NCBI GenBank assembly: GCA_002359495.1
Contig: DENB01000068.1
Span: 1 to 17,044 of the forward strand
DNA: 17,044 nt
Direction of reading: 5' to 3'
From: Enterobacteriaceae bacterium UBA2655
GTDB lineage: Bacteria; Pseudomonadota; Gammaproteobacteria; Enterobacterales; Enterobacteriaceae
Shown here: in pieces, positions 1-8,333 of the stretch
Layout: the number at the start of each line of letters is the position of its first letter
Position numbering within the stretch: the stretch's first letter is position 1
The notes under the pieces: model-generated
The model's database searches: none
What the model was told of the DNA's origin: nothing
Seen by the model: only the letters and a program-made list of their open reading frames with translations
Made by a program: the position numbers and the translations under genes

Positions 1-518
1 AGGCGCGCCAGCAGCAGGCGGCCGATCGCTACATTTCCGGCGATATCGATGCGCTGCCGATCGCCAGCGCGAGCATGGATCTGGTCTGGAGCAACCTGGC
101 GGTGCAGTGGAGCGACGATCTGCGCGCCGCGCTGCGCCAGTTCGCCCGCGTCACCCGTCCCGGCGGCTGCGTGCTGTTTTCCACTCTGACGGCGGGATCG
201 CTGCAGGAAGTGCACGACGCCTGGCGCAATCTGGACGCGCGTCCTCATGCCAACCGTTTTCTTAGCGCGGCGCAAATCCGCGCCGCCTGCGACGACCTCG
301 CGGTAGAGTTGCGGCAACAGACGCTGACGCTGCATTTTCCAGACGCCCTCAGCGCCATGCGCTCGCTGAAGGGGATCGGCGCCACGCATCTGCATCAGGG
401 GCGCGACGGCGCGATGCTGACGCGTCAGCGCCTGGCATTGCTGGAGCAACACTGGCCACGCGACGCGCAGGGCTGCCGCCTGACCTATCAACTGATGTAT
501 GGAGTGATGACACGATGA
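1..518 (+). CDS. bioC: Malonyl-ACP O-methyltransferase BioC (3' part)
   Basis: The gene enters from the left edge; the readable frame begins at base 3 and gives 171 codons to a TGA at 516-518. BioC is a SAM-dependent methyltransferase that methylates the carboxyl of malonyl-ACP, so that fatty-acid synthase can build the pimeloyl chain of biotin in the cytoplasm. The visible part starts just before the second half of the Rossmann fold: an acidic GDIDALP segment, then MDLVWSNLAVQW, the typical post-SAM-site motif IV region of BioC, followed by the RVTRPGGCVLFST strand and the variable C-terminal half. It closely follows E. coli BioC. Its last four bases overlap the bioD start (ATGA), which indicates translational coupling within the bio operon. 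The N-terminal SAM-binding glycine motif lies outside the window. Confidence 0.95.
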   Translation, partial: ARQQQAADRYISGDIDALPIASASMDLVWSNLAVQWSDDLRAALRQFARVTRPGGCVLFSTLTAGSLQEVHDAWRNLDARPHANRFLSAAQIRAACDDLAVELRQQTLTLHFPDALSAMRSLKGIGATHLHQGRDGAMLTRQRLALLEQHWPRDAQGCRLTYQLMYGVMTR

Positions 519-1186
519 AACGCTGGTTTGTTACCGGCACCGACACTGAAGTCGGTAAAACCGTGGCCAGCGGCGCGCTGCTGCAGGCCGCTACGGCCGC
601 AGGCTATCGCACGGCGGGCTATAAGCCGGTCGCTTCCGGCTGCGAAAGGCTTGCCGAAGGGGTGCGCAACAGCGATGCGCTGGCGCTTCAGCGCTACAGC
701 AGCGTGACGCTGCCTTATGAGCAGGTCAATCCGTTCGCCTTTATGGAGCCGACCTCGCCGCATATCGTCAGCGCGGAGGAGGGCAGGCCGCTGAGCGCGC
801 AGGCGTTGTCGGACGGGCTGCGAACCCTGGAAGCGCAGGCGGAGTGGATTCTGGTGGAGGGTGCCGGCGGCTGGTATACGCCGCTGTCGGAAAGCCTGAC
901 CTTCGCCGACTGGGTCAAACAGGAGCAGTTGCCGGTGATTCTGGTGGTCGGCGTCAAGCTGGGCTGCATCAATCATGCGATGCTGACCGCCGATGCCGTA
1001 CAGGCCGCAGGATTGCCGCTGGCGGGCTGGATCGCCAATACGGTGCAGCCGCCCGGCAAACGGCATCAGGAGTATCTGGCGACGCTCAGGCAGCGCCTGC
1101 CCGCTCCTTGCCTGGGCGAAATTCCCTGGCTGACGGATGAGGCCGAACAGGCCCGCTGCGGCCGCTATCTCCGCCTGCCGACCTGA
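515..1186 (+). CDS. bioD: Dethiobiotin synthetase BioD
   Basis: This is a complete gene of 223 aa. BioD carboxylates 7,8-diaminopelargonic acid with CO2 and ATP to close the ureido ring of dethiobiotin, the penultimate step of biotin synthesis. The P-loop GTDTEVGKT is at residues 8-16, with catalytic K15. The substrate lysine K37 lies in YKPVASG, and the VEGAGGW motif is near residue 113. Length and sequence match E. coli BioD1 almost throughout. The ATG overlaps the bioC stop by 4 bp, so its translation is probably coupled to bioC. It is the last bio gene here. The next gene is convergent and only 9 bp away, with no evident intrinsic terminator between the two, so transcripts from both sides are likely to overlap. 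Confidence 0.97.
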   Translation: MKRWFVTGTDTEVGKTVASGALLQAATAAGYRTAGYKPVASGCERLAEGVRNSDALALQRYSSVTLPYEQVNPFAFMEPTSPHIVSAEEGRPLSAQALSDGLRTLEAQAEWILVEGAGGWYTPLSESLTFADWVKQEQLPVILVVGVKLGCINHAMLTADAVQAAGLPLAGWIANTVQPPGKRHQEYLATLRQRLPAPCLGEIPWLTDEAEQARCGRYLRLPT

Positions 1187-1195
1187 CCGGCGCCC

Positions 1196-1912
1196 TCAGG
1201 TCACCGTCAGCCATTTGTTGACGGTGACGTCATCCAGCTGCGCCACTTTCCCCTGCGCCACGTTGCGGCCGCGGTGCAGCAGCAGGAAATAGTCGGCGAC
1301 GCGGCGGATAAACGAGACGCGCTGCTCCAGCAGCAGAATCGTCAGGCCGTAGTCGCGGTTCAGGCGGCGCACCAGATTGCCCATCTCTTCCTCCAGCCAG
1401 GGCGACATTCCCCCGGTCGGCTCGTCCAGAATCAGCAGCTTCGGCTGCAGCACCAGCGCGCGCGCCAGCGCCAGCTGCTGCTGCTGATCCATCGGCAGCT
1501 CGCCGCTGCGCTGATGGCGCAACGAATAGAGCGCGGGAAAAAGATCGAACACCATTTCAGGAATGGCGCAATGGCGATCGTCCTGACCCGCCAGCAGCGC
1601 GATCAGCAAATTATCCTCGACGCTCATTTGCGAGAAGATCAGGCGGCCCTGAGGCACGTAGCCGATGCCCATTCTGGCGCGCTGCTCTGCCGGACGGCTC
1701 AGCAGATTTTCCGGCGGCAGTCCGTTCTCCTGCCAGGTCATGGAGCCGCTGTTGATCGGCAAATGGCCCATAATGCAGTTGACCAGGGTGGTTTTGCCCA
1801 TGCCGGGCCGGCCCAGCACGCCGGTGCAGGTGCCGGGCGGCAGATCGAGATCGACGTCCCACAGGATATGATTTTGACCGTAAAACTGATTGACCGAACG
1901 TAAACTCAGCAT
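1196..1912 (-). CDS. Orphan LivF/UrtE-type ABC transporter ATPase with degenerate signature motif
   Basis: This 238-aa nucleotide-binding domain most resembles the LivF/UrtE branch (branched-chain amino acid and urea uptake). Walker A GRPGMGKT is at residues 34-41, the Q-loop Q88 lies in YVPQGR, Walker B LLILDEP is at 159-165, and LLLEQ at 193-197 occupies the H-loop position, where LivF proteins also carry Gln. The ABC signature, normally LSGGQ, reads LPMDQ (residues 139-143), so the glycines that contact the gamma-phosphate of the partner subunit are missing. No permease or binding protein is nearby. The start is supported by AGGAG about 8 nt upstream. It sits between bioD and the uvrB control region, where E. 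coli has no gene. Substrate and activity are unknown; it could be an impaired ATPase, a regulatory subunit, or the partner of a transporter encoded elsewhere. Confidence 0.85.
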   Translation of the reverse strand: MLSLRSVNQFYGQNHILWDVDLDLPPGTCTGVLGRPGMGKTTLVNCIMGHLPINSGSMTWQENGLPPENLLSRPAEQRARMGIGYVPQGRLIFSQMSVEDNLLIALLAGQDDRHCAIPEMVFDLFPALYSLRHQRSGELPMDQQQQLALARALVLQPKLLILDEPTGGMSPWLEEEMGNLVRRLNRDYGLTILLLEQRVSFIRRVADYFLLLHRGRNVAQGKVAQLDDVTVNKWLTVT

Positions 1913-2368
1913 CTGACACTCCTCTTTCGGATCATTAGCCTGAATGCATCAGCTCTGGGTCGTCTGGCAAACAGTCGTCAACGATAGCGTTATCGCCACT
2001 GCCCGGTTTCGCGCCGCCGCTGGCGTTGCGTCCGATATCTCTCAGACTTGCAATTACCGGGCCAGATTAATCTCAGGGACGAAAGCGGCCCGGACAACGC
2101 GACTTTCACCCGAAAAAGATGAGATTCGTTTAATAATTACAGAAAGTAATAAATCGACTGCACGTTAATGGTGCTGATTGCTTAGCGCTGCTGGTGCATC
2201 TGTGCCCTTGTAAAGCAGAGCCTGAGAGCTGAAAAGGGCGATCGCGCATTGGGATCGCGTGCAGGATCGCCGCGATGAAAGAGAAAAGGATAGCTAACGC
2301 GTCCCGCTTTGGCGGAAAAACAGGCGTAAAAAAATTATTTTCGCACCTCCAGATAAAGCGGCAGGAAA

Positions 2369-2438
2369 TTATACACAGCTGATGGCAACTGGGCTGCATT
2401 CAGTTATCCACCATTCCTGTGGATAACCTTGTGTATGA
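2369..2438. promoter_or_regulatory. DARS1: DnaA-box cluster, probable DARS1 (DnaA-reactivating sequence)
   Basis: Four DnaA boxes lie within 70 bp. TTATACACA (2369-2377, + strand) is a perfect match to TTATNCACA, and TTATCCACC (2404-2412, +) has one mismatch. TTATCCACA (2418-2426, - strand) is perfect, and TCATACACA (2430-2438, -) has one mismatch. The two halves point toward each other. In E. coli the bioD-uvrB intergenic region carries DARS1, a non-coding DnaA-box cluster that promotes exchange of ADP for ATP on DnaA and so helps time replication initiation. DnaA boxes upstream of uvrB are also known from E. coli. Position and content agree; function here is inferred. Confidence 0.75.
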
Positions 2439-2524
2439 GGCAATGAAAACGCAGCTGAAGCGAGGAAATACGCGGCCTGGATACATTATGCTGCTAAACT
2501 GGCCTTTTCTGACTTCACCTTTAT

Positions 2525-2537
2525 TATCAAAAACTTA
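2525..2537 (+). promoter_or_regulatory. Candidate IHF-binding site
   Basis: TATCAAAAACTTA fits the IHF consensus WATCARNNNNTTR at every defined position and sits in an A+T-rich stretch (2519-2550). It lies about 90 bp to the right of the DnaA-box cluster and about 190 bp before the LexA operator. IHF is a documented cofactor for DARS2 rather than DARS1, so a role here is open. Short degenerate consensus sites also occur by chance. Confidence 0.4.
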
Positions 2538-2718
2538 TTTAAAATCAAGTCTGAGCATTTTCTTGCTTTTCATCCAACTGTAATTTGATGTCACACTATT
2601 GACAAATGTTAAAAGTGTCGCTTCGGCTGGGGATAACCTTGCGCAACGGCGCTGCGCCTCGCCGCGCGGTGAAAAAACATCAGGCCGCATTGCATGGATA
2701 AGAGGCATTGTGATCGAG

Positions 2719-2738
2719 GGCTGTGGATATATCCAGTA
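2719..2738. promoter_or_regulatory. LexA operator (SOS box) of uvrB
   Basis: GGCTGTGGATATATCCAGTA contains the CTGT-N8-CCAG core (2721-2736) of the SOS box. Its right half, ATCCAGTA, is the same as I recall for the E. coli uvrB operator. Directly after it lies TATTTT (2737-2742), in the place of the -10 hexamer that abuts the operator in E. coli. LexA binding here would block the promoter until DNA damage triggers RecA-dependent LexA cleavage. The left half also forms a one-mismatch DnaA box on the minus strand (TGTGGATAT, 2722-2730). Confidence 0.85.
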
Positions 2739-2745
2739 TTTTTTA

Positions 2746-2774
2746 CTGGCAAAAACGGCGGAGCAGAGTAGAAT
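2746..2774 (+). promoter_or_regulatory. Candidate sigma-70 promoter of uvrB
   Basis: CTGGCA (2746-2751, four of six to the -35 consensus) and TAGAAT (2769-2774, five of six to the -10) are separated by 17 bp, with a predicted start near 2781 and a leader of about 35 nt before the uvrB ATG. The LexA operator begins 27 bp upstream of the -35. A second possible -10, TATTTT, abuts the operator as in E. coli. Which one is used cannot be told from sequence. Confidence 0.4.
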
Positions 2775-2815
2775 TAGCAGGCCGCGCGGCGAAATCTTCA
2801 GCAGGAACCCCATTC

Positions 2816-4837
<2,022 letters not shown>

Positions 4838-4844
4838 TATCGGG

Positions 4845-5750
4845 TTATTTAATCGCCTGAATGGCGTGCTCCAGCGCCACGTGCAGCAGCTGGCGGTCGT
4901 GTCGATAGGGAATATCGGCGGCCTCCAGCGGCTCACGCACGATCAGCCTGTTCTCCACGCCGCTGATATCGGCCAGGGGACTGACCACAACCGCATCAAT
5001 GACCCGCTTACCGATCGCTTTCTCCATAATCTGCAATTTTTCCGCAACCGTCAGGCTGGCGGCGGCCGGACTCAGCTCGCGGCCCAGATTGCCGATAAAC
5101 ACCATGGTAGCCAGCGTGCGTCGCAACGCCTGCGCCATCTCATCCATCAGTAAAATCGGCATCAGGCTGGTATAGAAACTGCCGGGACCGATCAGGATCA
5201 GATCCGCATCGGCGATCGTTTGCAGCGCCTCACGCGTCGGCGCGACGTTGGGATGCAGCATCAGCTCCTGCGGCGGCTGTTTCATAGCGTCGATGGCGGT
5301 TTCGCCGTAAATCATGTTGCCTTCCGCATCCTGCGCCACCAGATCCACCGGCTGTTCCGACATCGGGATCAGGAAGGCGTCCACCTTCAGCACGTTGCGA
5401 ATGAGGTTGATCGCTTCCAGCGGCCGCACGCTCAGGTGGTCGAGCGCTTTTAGCATCAGGTTGCCGAGATTGTGGCCCGCCAGTTCGCCATTGCCGGCGA
5501 AGCGGTATTCAAACATCGCCGATGCGATGCTGGGCTCGGTAATCAGCTGGTTCAGGCAGTTGCGCATGTCGCCCCAGGCGATGCCGCCTTCCGAACGGCG
5601 AATGCGGCCAGTGGAGCCGCCGTTGTCGGTCGTGGTAACGATGCCGGTCAGGCGCGAACCCAGCGAGGAGAGGGCAGACATCACGCGTCCCAGCCCGTGT
5701 CCGCCGCCCAGAGCGACCACGCGATCGAGATCTGCGAGGGTACGATTCAT
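4845..5750 (-). CDS. ybhK: YvcK/CofD-family protein YbhK (gluconeogenesis factor family)
   Basis: The gene encodes 301 aa. It belongs to the YvcK/CofD family, whose CofD members are phospholactate transferases and whose YvcK members bind UDP-sugars and support growth on gluconeogenic carbon sources and cell-shape control. The biochemical role of the enterobacterial form is not settled. The nucleotide-binding GGGHGLG is at residues 15-21, followed by [13 protein letters not shown] (about 40-52) and GHNLGN (about 104-109); a conserved [12 protein letters not shown] lies in the second half. The start at 5750 is preferred over one 10 codons upstream because it gives [17 protein letters not shown] as in E. 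coli, with AAGGA suitably placed. It is transcribed divergently from moaA across a 336-bp region and faces uvrB tail to tail. Confidence 0.93.
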   Translation of the reverse strand: MNRTLADLDRVVALGGGHGLGRVMSALSSLGSRLTGIVTTTDNGGSTGRIRRSEGGIAWGDMRNCLNQLITEPSIASAMFEYRFAGNGELAGHNLGNLMLKALDHLSVRPLEAINLIRNVLKVDAFLIPMSEQPVDLVAQDAEGNMIYGETAIDAMKQPPQELMLHPNVAPTREALQTIADADLILIGPGSFYTSLMPILLMDEMAQALRRTLATMVFIGNLGRELSPAAASLTVAEKLQIMEKAIGKRVIDAVVVSPLADISGVENRLIVREPLEAADIPYRHDRQLLHVALEHAIQAIK

Positions 5751-5876
5751 ACAAATCCTTAACGTTGTGCCCGGTAACAAAAATCAACAAAACAGTTTTT
5801 GCCGGACAACAGCAAATAGAGTTCAAAATTTACGGCGCATTTTAGCGCGATCTGCCGCGAAAATGCATGAAATAGC

Positions 5877-5900
5877 CGTTATATATGCGAATATATAGCG
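5877..5900. promoter_or_regulatory. ModE operator (molybdate-responsive)
   Basis: The arms CGTTATATA (5877-5885) and TATATAGCG (5892-5900) form an inverted repeat with one mismatch around a 6-bp spacer, 24 bp in all. This matches the ModE box known from the E. coli modA operator (CGTTATAT and ACATAACG arms, same total length). ModE with bound molybdate represses modABC but activates the moa operon, which fits an upstream activator position here. It lies about 190 bp before the moaA start and upstream of the RNA leader. Confidence 0.85.
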
Positions 5901-5974
5901 AAATGGGCCGATGGCGCAGCGGGCGAAATCGCGCTACGCTATCCACTACCGCGTTGTACCTTGAGTACAGCATA

Positions 5975-6072
5975 CACTCAAGCCTGAATGCCTAAGTCGA
6001 AAGATAGGGGGTTCAGGCCGCAGCCGTCGGGCTGCCAGGGTGCAGAAAGAAATGACTGCATCTCCCGAATCT
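5975..6072 (+). ncRNA. Moco RNA motif (molybdenum-cofactor riboswitch candidate) in the moaA leader
   Basis: The leader folds into a series of hairpins typical of the Moco RNA motif upstream of enterobacterial moaA. The first is an outer stem GCCTGAA/TTCAGGC (5982-5988 with 6012-6018) enclosing CCTA/TAGG. The second is GCAGCC/GGCTGC with a GTCG loop (6020-6035). The third is TGCAG/CTGCA (6041-6060), followed by CTCCCGA just before the ribosome-binding site. In E. coli this element represses moaA expression when molybdenum cofactor is abundant. The exact ends are approximate, and ligand binding has not been shown biochemically for the class as far as I know. Confidence 0.88.
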
Positions 6073-6086
6073 GGAAAGGTGTTTTG

Positions 6087-7073
6087 GTGTCACAATTTAC
6101 TGATGCATACTCGCGCCGGTTCTACTACCTGCGCCTGTCGATTACCGATGTCTGCAACTTCCGTTGTACCTACTGCCTGCCTGACGGCTACAAGCCGCAA
6201 GGCGTAAGCAACAAAAGCTTCCTGACGCTGGATGAAATCCGCCGCATAACGCGCGCCTTCGCCGCAGCCGGCACGGAAAAAGTGCGTCTTACCGGCGGCG
6301 AACCTTCGCTGCGCCGCGACTTTACCGATATTATCGCCGCGGTGCGAGAAAATAACGCGATTCGGCAGATCGCCGTCACCACCAATGGCTACCGGATGGC
6401 GCGCGACGTCAAACAGTGGCGCGACGCCGGTCTGACCTCAATCAACGTCAGCGTTGACAGCCTCGACGCCCGCCAGTTCCACGCCATTACCGGTCAGGAT
6501 AAGTTTCATCAGGTGATGGCCGGCATCGACGCCGCTTTCGACGCGGGCTTCGAGAAGGTCAAAGTCAACAGCGTGCTGATGCGCGATCTCAACAGCCGCA
6601 GCCTCTCTACCTTTCTTGAGTGGATCCGCCGCCGTCCGATTCAGCTGCGCTTTATCGAGTTGATGGAGACGGGCGACGGCGGCGCGCTGTTCCGCCAGCA
6701 GCATATCTCCGGCGAAGTGATCCGCGATCAGCTGATCATGCAGGGCTGGCAGCGTCAGCTGCGCGAACGCAGCGACGGACCGGCGCAGGTGTTTCGCCAT
6801 CCCGATTATCAGGGCGAAATCGGCCTGATCATGCCTTACGAAAAAGATTTTTGCGCCAGCTGCAATCGCCTGCGCGTGTCGGCGATCGGCAACCTGCATC
6901 TCTGTCTGTTCGGCGACGGCGGCGTGCCGCTGCGCGATTTACTCGCCTCCGACGATCAGCAGGCGGCATTGCAGGCGCGTATTGCCCGCAGTCTGGGAGA
7001 GAAAAAGCAGACTCACTTCCTAAACCAAGGCAATACCGGCATCACACAAAATCTTTCTTTTATCGGCGGATAA
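6087..7073 (+). CDS. moaA: GTP 3',8-cyclase MoaA
   Basis: The gene encodes 328 aa from a GTG start. MoaA is the radical-SAM enzyme that converts GTP to 3',8-cyclo-7,8-dihydro-GTP, the first step of molybdopterin synthesis. The SAM-binding cluster motif C23-x3-C27-x2-C30 (CNFRCTYC) lies near the N-terminus. [12 protein letters not shown] follows, the second cluster ligands CASC and a later Cys are near the C-terminus, and the chain ends in the conserved Gly-Gly. Start choice is uncertain: GTG (6087) has AGGTG 5 nt upstream, whereas TTG (6084) would give exactly the 329 aa of E. coli MoaA. No ATG is near; an open frame reaching back to 5988 would run through the RNA leader and is not credible. 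It is followed by moaB after 17 bp. Confidence 0.96.
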   Translation: MSQFTDAYSRRFYYLRLSITDVCNFRCTYCLPDGYKPQGVSNKSFLTLDEIRRITRAFAAAGTEKVRLTGGEPSLRRDFTDIIAAVRENNAIRQIAVTTNGYRMARDVKQWRDAGLTSINVSVDSLDARQFHAITGQDKFHQVMAGIDAAFDAGFEKVKVNSVLMRDLNSRSLSTFLEWIRRRPIQLRFIELMETGDGGALFRQQHISGEVIRDQLIMQGWQRQLRERSDGPAQVFRHPDYQGEIGLIMPYEKDFCASCNRLRVSAIGNLHLCLFGDGGVPLRDLLASDDQQAALQARIARSLGEKKQTHFLNQGNTGITQNLSFIGG

Positions 7074-7090
7074 CCACAGGAGCAAGGACA

Positions 7091-7606
7091 ATGGGCAAAC
7101 CTTCCGGCGAATTTTTTCCCGTTCAGGTCGCTATCTTAACCGTTTCCGACAGCCGCGACGCCAGCAGCGACACTTCCGGCGACTACCTGCGCGAAGCAGT
7201 TGCCGACGCGGGCCACAGCGTTATCGATCACGCTATCGTGGCGGATAACCGCTACCGTATTCGCGCCACCGTCTCCAGCTGGATCGCCAGCCAGGATGTG
7301 CAGGTAGTGATCGTCAACGGCGGCACCGGCTTTAACAGCAAAAACAGCACGCCGGAAGCGCTGCTGCCGCTGTTCGATCGTGAAATCGACGGCTTCGGCG
7401 AACTGTTTCGCATGATCTCTTACGAAGAAATCGGCAGCGCGACCCTGCAGTCGCGCGCCGTCGCAGGTATGGCGAACGGCACGCTGATTTTCGCCGTGCC
7501 GGGTTCGACTAACGCCTGCCGTAGCGCCTGGGAGCGCATTATCAGCGATCAGCTGGACGCCCGCACGCGACCCTGTAATTTTATTCCTCATCTGAAGAAA
7601 CCCTGA
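7091..7606 (+). CDS. moaB: Molybdenum cofactor biosynthesis protein MoaB
   Basis: The gene encodes 171 aa, against 170 in E. coli. MoaB has the MogA/MoeA-type fold that adenylylates molybdopterin in organisms where it is active; in E. coli, MogA does this work and MoaB is dispensable. Visible motifs are AILTVSDSR at residues 14-22, DTSG at 27-30, the nucleotide-site loop GGTG at 77-80, [12 protein letters not shown], and the C-terminal PGST. In the loop after GGTG, families with known activity have an Asp (E. coli MoaB GGTGLTEGDQ); here the residue is N85 ([10 protein letters not shown]). The start has AGGAG 8 nt upstream. It lies 17 bp after moaA and 2 bp before moaC, so it is inside the operon. 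Confidence 0.93.
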   Translation: MGKPSGEFFPVQVAILTVSDSRDASSDTSGDYLREAVADAGHSVIDHAIVADNRYRIRATVSSWIASQDVQVVIVNGGTGFNSKNSTPEALLPLFDREIDGFGELFRMISYEEIGSATLQSRAVAGMANGTLIFAVPGSTNACRSAWERIISDQLDARTRPCNFIPHLKKP

Positions 7607-7608
7607 GT

Positions 7609-8094
7609 ATGTCGCAATTAACCCATATTAATGCCGCCGGCGAAGCGCATATGGTGGATGTCTCCGCGAAAGCGGAAACCGTGCGTGAAGCGCGCGCAGA
7701 AGCCTTTGTGCTGATGAACGGCGAAACCCTGCGCATGATCATGGAAGGCAGCCACCATAAAGGCGACGTGTTCGCCACCGCGCGCATCGCCGGCATCCAG
7801 GCGGCCAAGCGCACCTGGGAATTGATCCCGCTCTGCCACCCGCTGATGCTGAGCAAGGTTGAAGTCAACCTGACGGCGGAACCGGAGCATAACCGCGTGC
7901 GCATCGATTCGCTCTGTCGCCTGACCGGCAAAACCGGCGTGGAGATGGAGGCGCTGACCGCCGCTTCCGTGGCGGCGCTGACTATCTATGACATGTGTAA
8001 AGCGGTGCAGAAAGATATCGTGATTGACCAGCTGCGGCTGCTGAGCAAAAGCGGCGGCAAATCGGGCGATTTTCAGGCGGTGCAAGATGATTAA
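7609..8094 (+). CDS. moaC: Cyclic pyranopterin monophosphate synthase MoaC
   Basis: The gene encodes 161 aa, equal in length and nearly identical to E. coli MoaC over long stretches. MoaC turns the MoaA product into cyclic pyranopterin monophosphate. The active-site residues are in their E. coli positions: K51 (HHKGD), C76-H77 (PLCHP), the E112-M113-E114 turn, D128 and K131 (YDMCK). It begins 2 bp after the moaB stop and overlaps moaD by 8 bp, so its translation is coupled to both. Confidence 0.97.
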   Translation: MSQLTHINAAGEAHMVDVSAKAETVREARAEAFVLMNGETLRMIMEGSHHKGDVFATARIAGIQAAKRTWELIPLCHPLMLSKVEVNLTAEPEHNRVRIDSLCRLTGKTGVEMEALTAASVAALTIYDMCKAVQKDIVIDQLRLLSKSGGKSGDFQAVQDD

Positions 8095-8332
8095 AGTATT
8101 GTTTTTCGCGCAGGTGCGCGAGTTGGTCGGCGTCAGCGCGCTGGAGCTGCCGGCGGATTTCACAGACGTCTCGGCGCTGCGCGCCGCATTGGCGCAGCGC
8201 GGCGACCGCTGGGCGCTGGCGCTGGAGTCGGGCAAGCTGCTGGCGGCGGTGAATCAGACGCTGGTGCCGATGACGCATGGGCTGCGCGCCGGCGATGAAG
8301 TGGCGTTTTTCCCACCGGTAACCGGAGGTTAA
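8087..8332 (+). CDS. moaD: Molybdopterin synthase sulfur-carrier subunit MoaD
   Basis: This is an 81-aa ubiquitin-fold protein ending in Gly-Gly (PPVTGG). MoeB adenylylates the terminal glycine, which is then converted to a thiocarboxylate that supplies sulfur to MoaE. Length equals E. coli MoaD. The ATG lies inside the end of moaC (8-bp overlap), which favours coupled translation, and moaE starts 1 bp after its stop, consistent with the 1:1 complex of the two subunits. Confidence 0.96.
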   Translation: MIKVLFFAQVRELVGVSALELPADFTDVSALRAALAQRGDRWALALESGKLLAAVNQTLVPMTHGLRAGDEVAFFPPVTGG

Positions 8333-8333
8333 G

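Larger units (their letters stand above)
1913..2815. other. Long non-coding region between the ABC ATPase gene and uvrB
   Basis: About 900 bp lie without a convincing gene. From left to right it holds the ATPase gene ribosome-binding site and leader (to about 1940), an inverted repeat CGATA/TATCG at 1982-1995, a perfect ATTAC/GTAAT inverted repeat at 2136-2150, and three GATC sites 12-13 bp apart (2240-2268). These are followed by an A+T-rich stretch before 2340, the DnaA-box cluster (2369-2438), an IHF consensus (2525-2537), and the LexA operator and uvrB promoter region (from about 2719). Open frames inside it have no recognisable product and no good ribosome-binding site. Confidence 0.7.
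5751..6086. other. Divergent ybhK-moaA intergenic region
   Basis: This region holds the ybhK ribosome-binding site (AAGGA, 5755-5759 on the minus strand) and an imperfect CCGG-flanked A/T inverted repeat (about 5772-5806). It also has a GCGC/GCGC hairpin around a minus-strand TAAAAT that could be the ybhK -10 (about 5835-5850). The ModE operator and the Moco RNA leader described separately follow. No convincing FNR site (TTGAT-N4-ATCAA) was found, although the E. coli moa promoter responds to oxygen through FNR. Confidence 0.6.

Noticed and set aside
1913..2110. Guanidine (ykkC-type) or other riboswitch in front of the UrtE-like ATPase gene
   Set aside because: Inverted repeats exist, but the conserved sequence blocks of the ykkC classes were not found on the minus strand.
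2130..2399. Short minus-strand open frame in the region left of the DnaA cluster
   Set aside because: It is Cys- and Phe-rich random-looking sequence covering the DnaA box, with no ribosome-binding site and no family resemblance.
2599..2627. Perfect TTGACA at 2599-2604 as the -35 of a distal uvrB promoter
   Set aside because: No acceptable -10 hexamer occurs 15-19 bp downstream, so I do not call a promoter.
2723..2815. Upstream extension of uvrB to an ATG at 2723
   Set aside because: It begins inside the LexA operator, adds 31 residues not found in UvrB, and has no ribosome-binding site.
5961..5981. TTGAGT/ACTCAA inverted repeat as an FNR site for moaA
   Set aside because: The spacer is 9 bp and the half-sites are TTGAG rather than TTGAT; it does not fit TTGAT-N4-ATCAA and may instead belong to the base of the leader RNA.
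5988..6086. Upstream extension of moaA to an ATG at 5988
   Set aside because: It would translate through the Moco RNA hairpins, and the extra residues have no counterpart in MoaA proteins.
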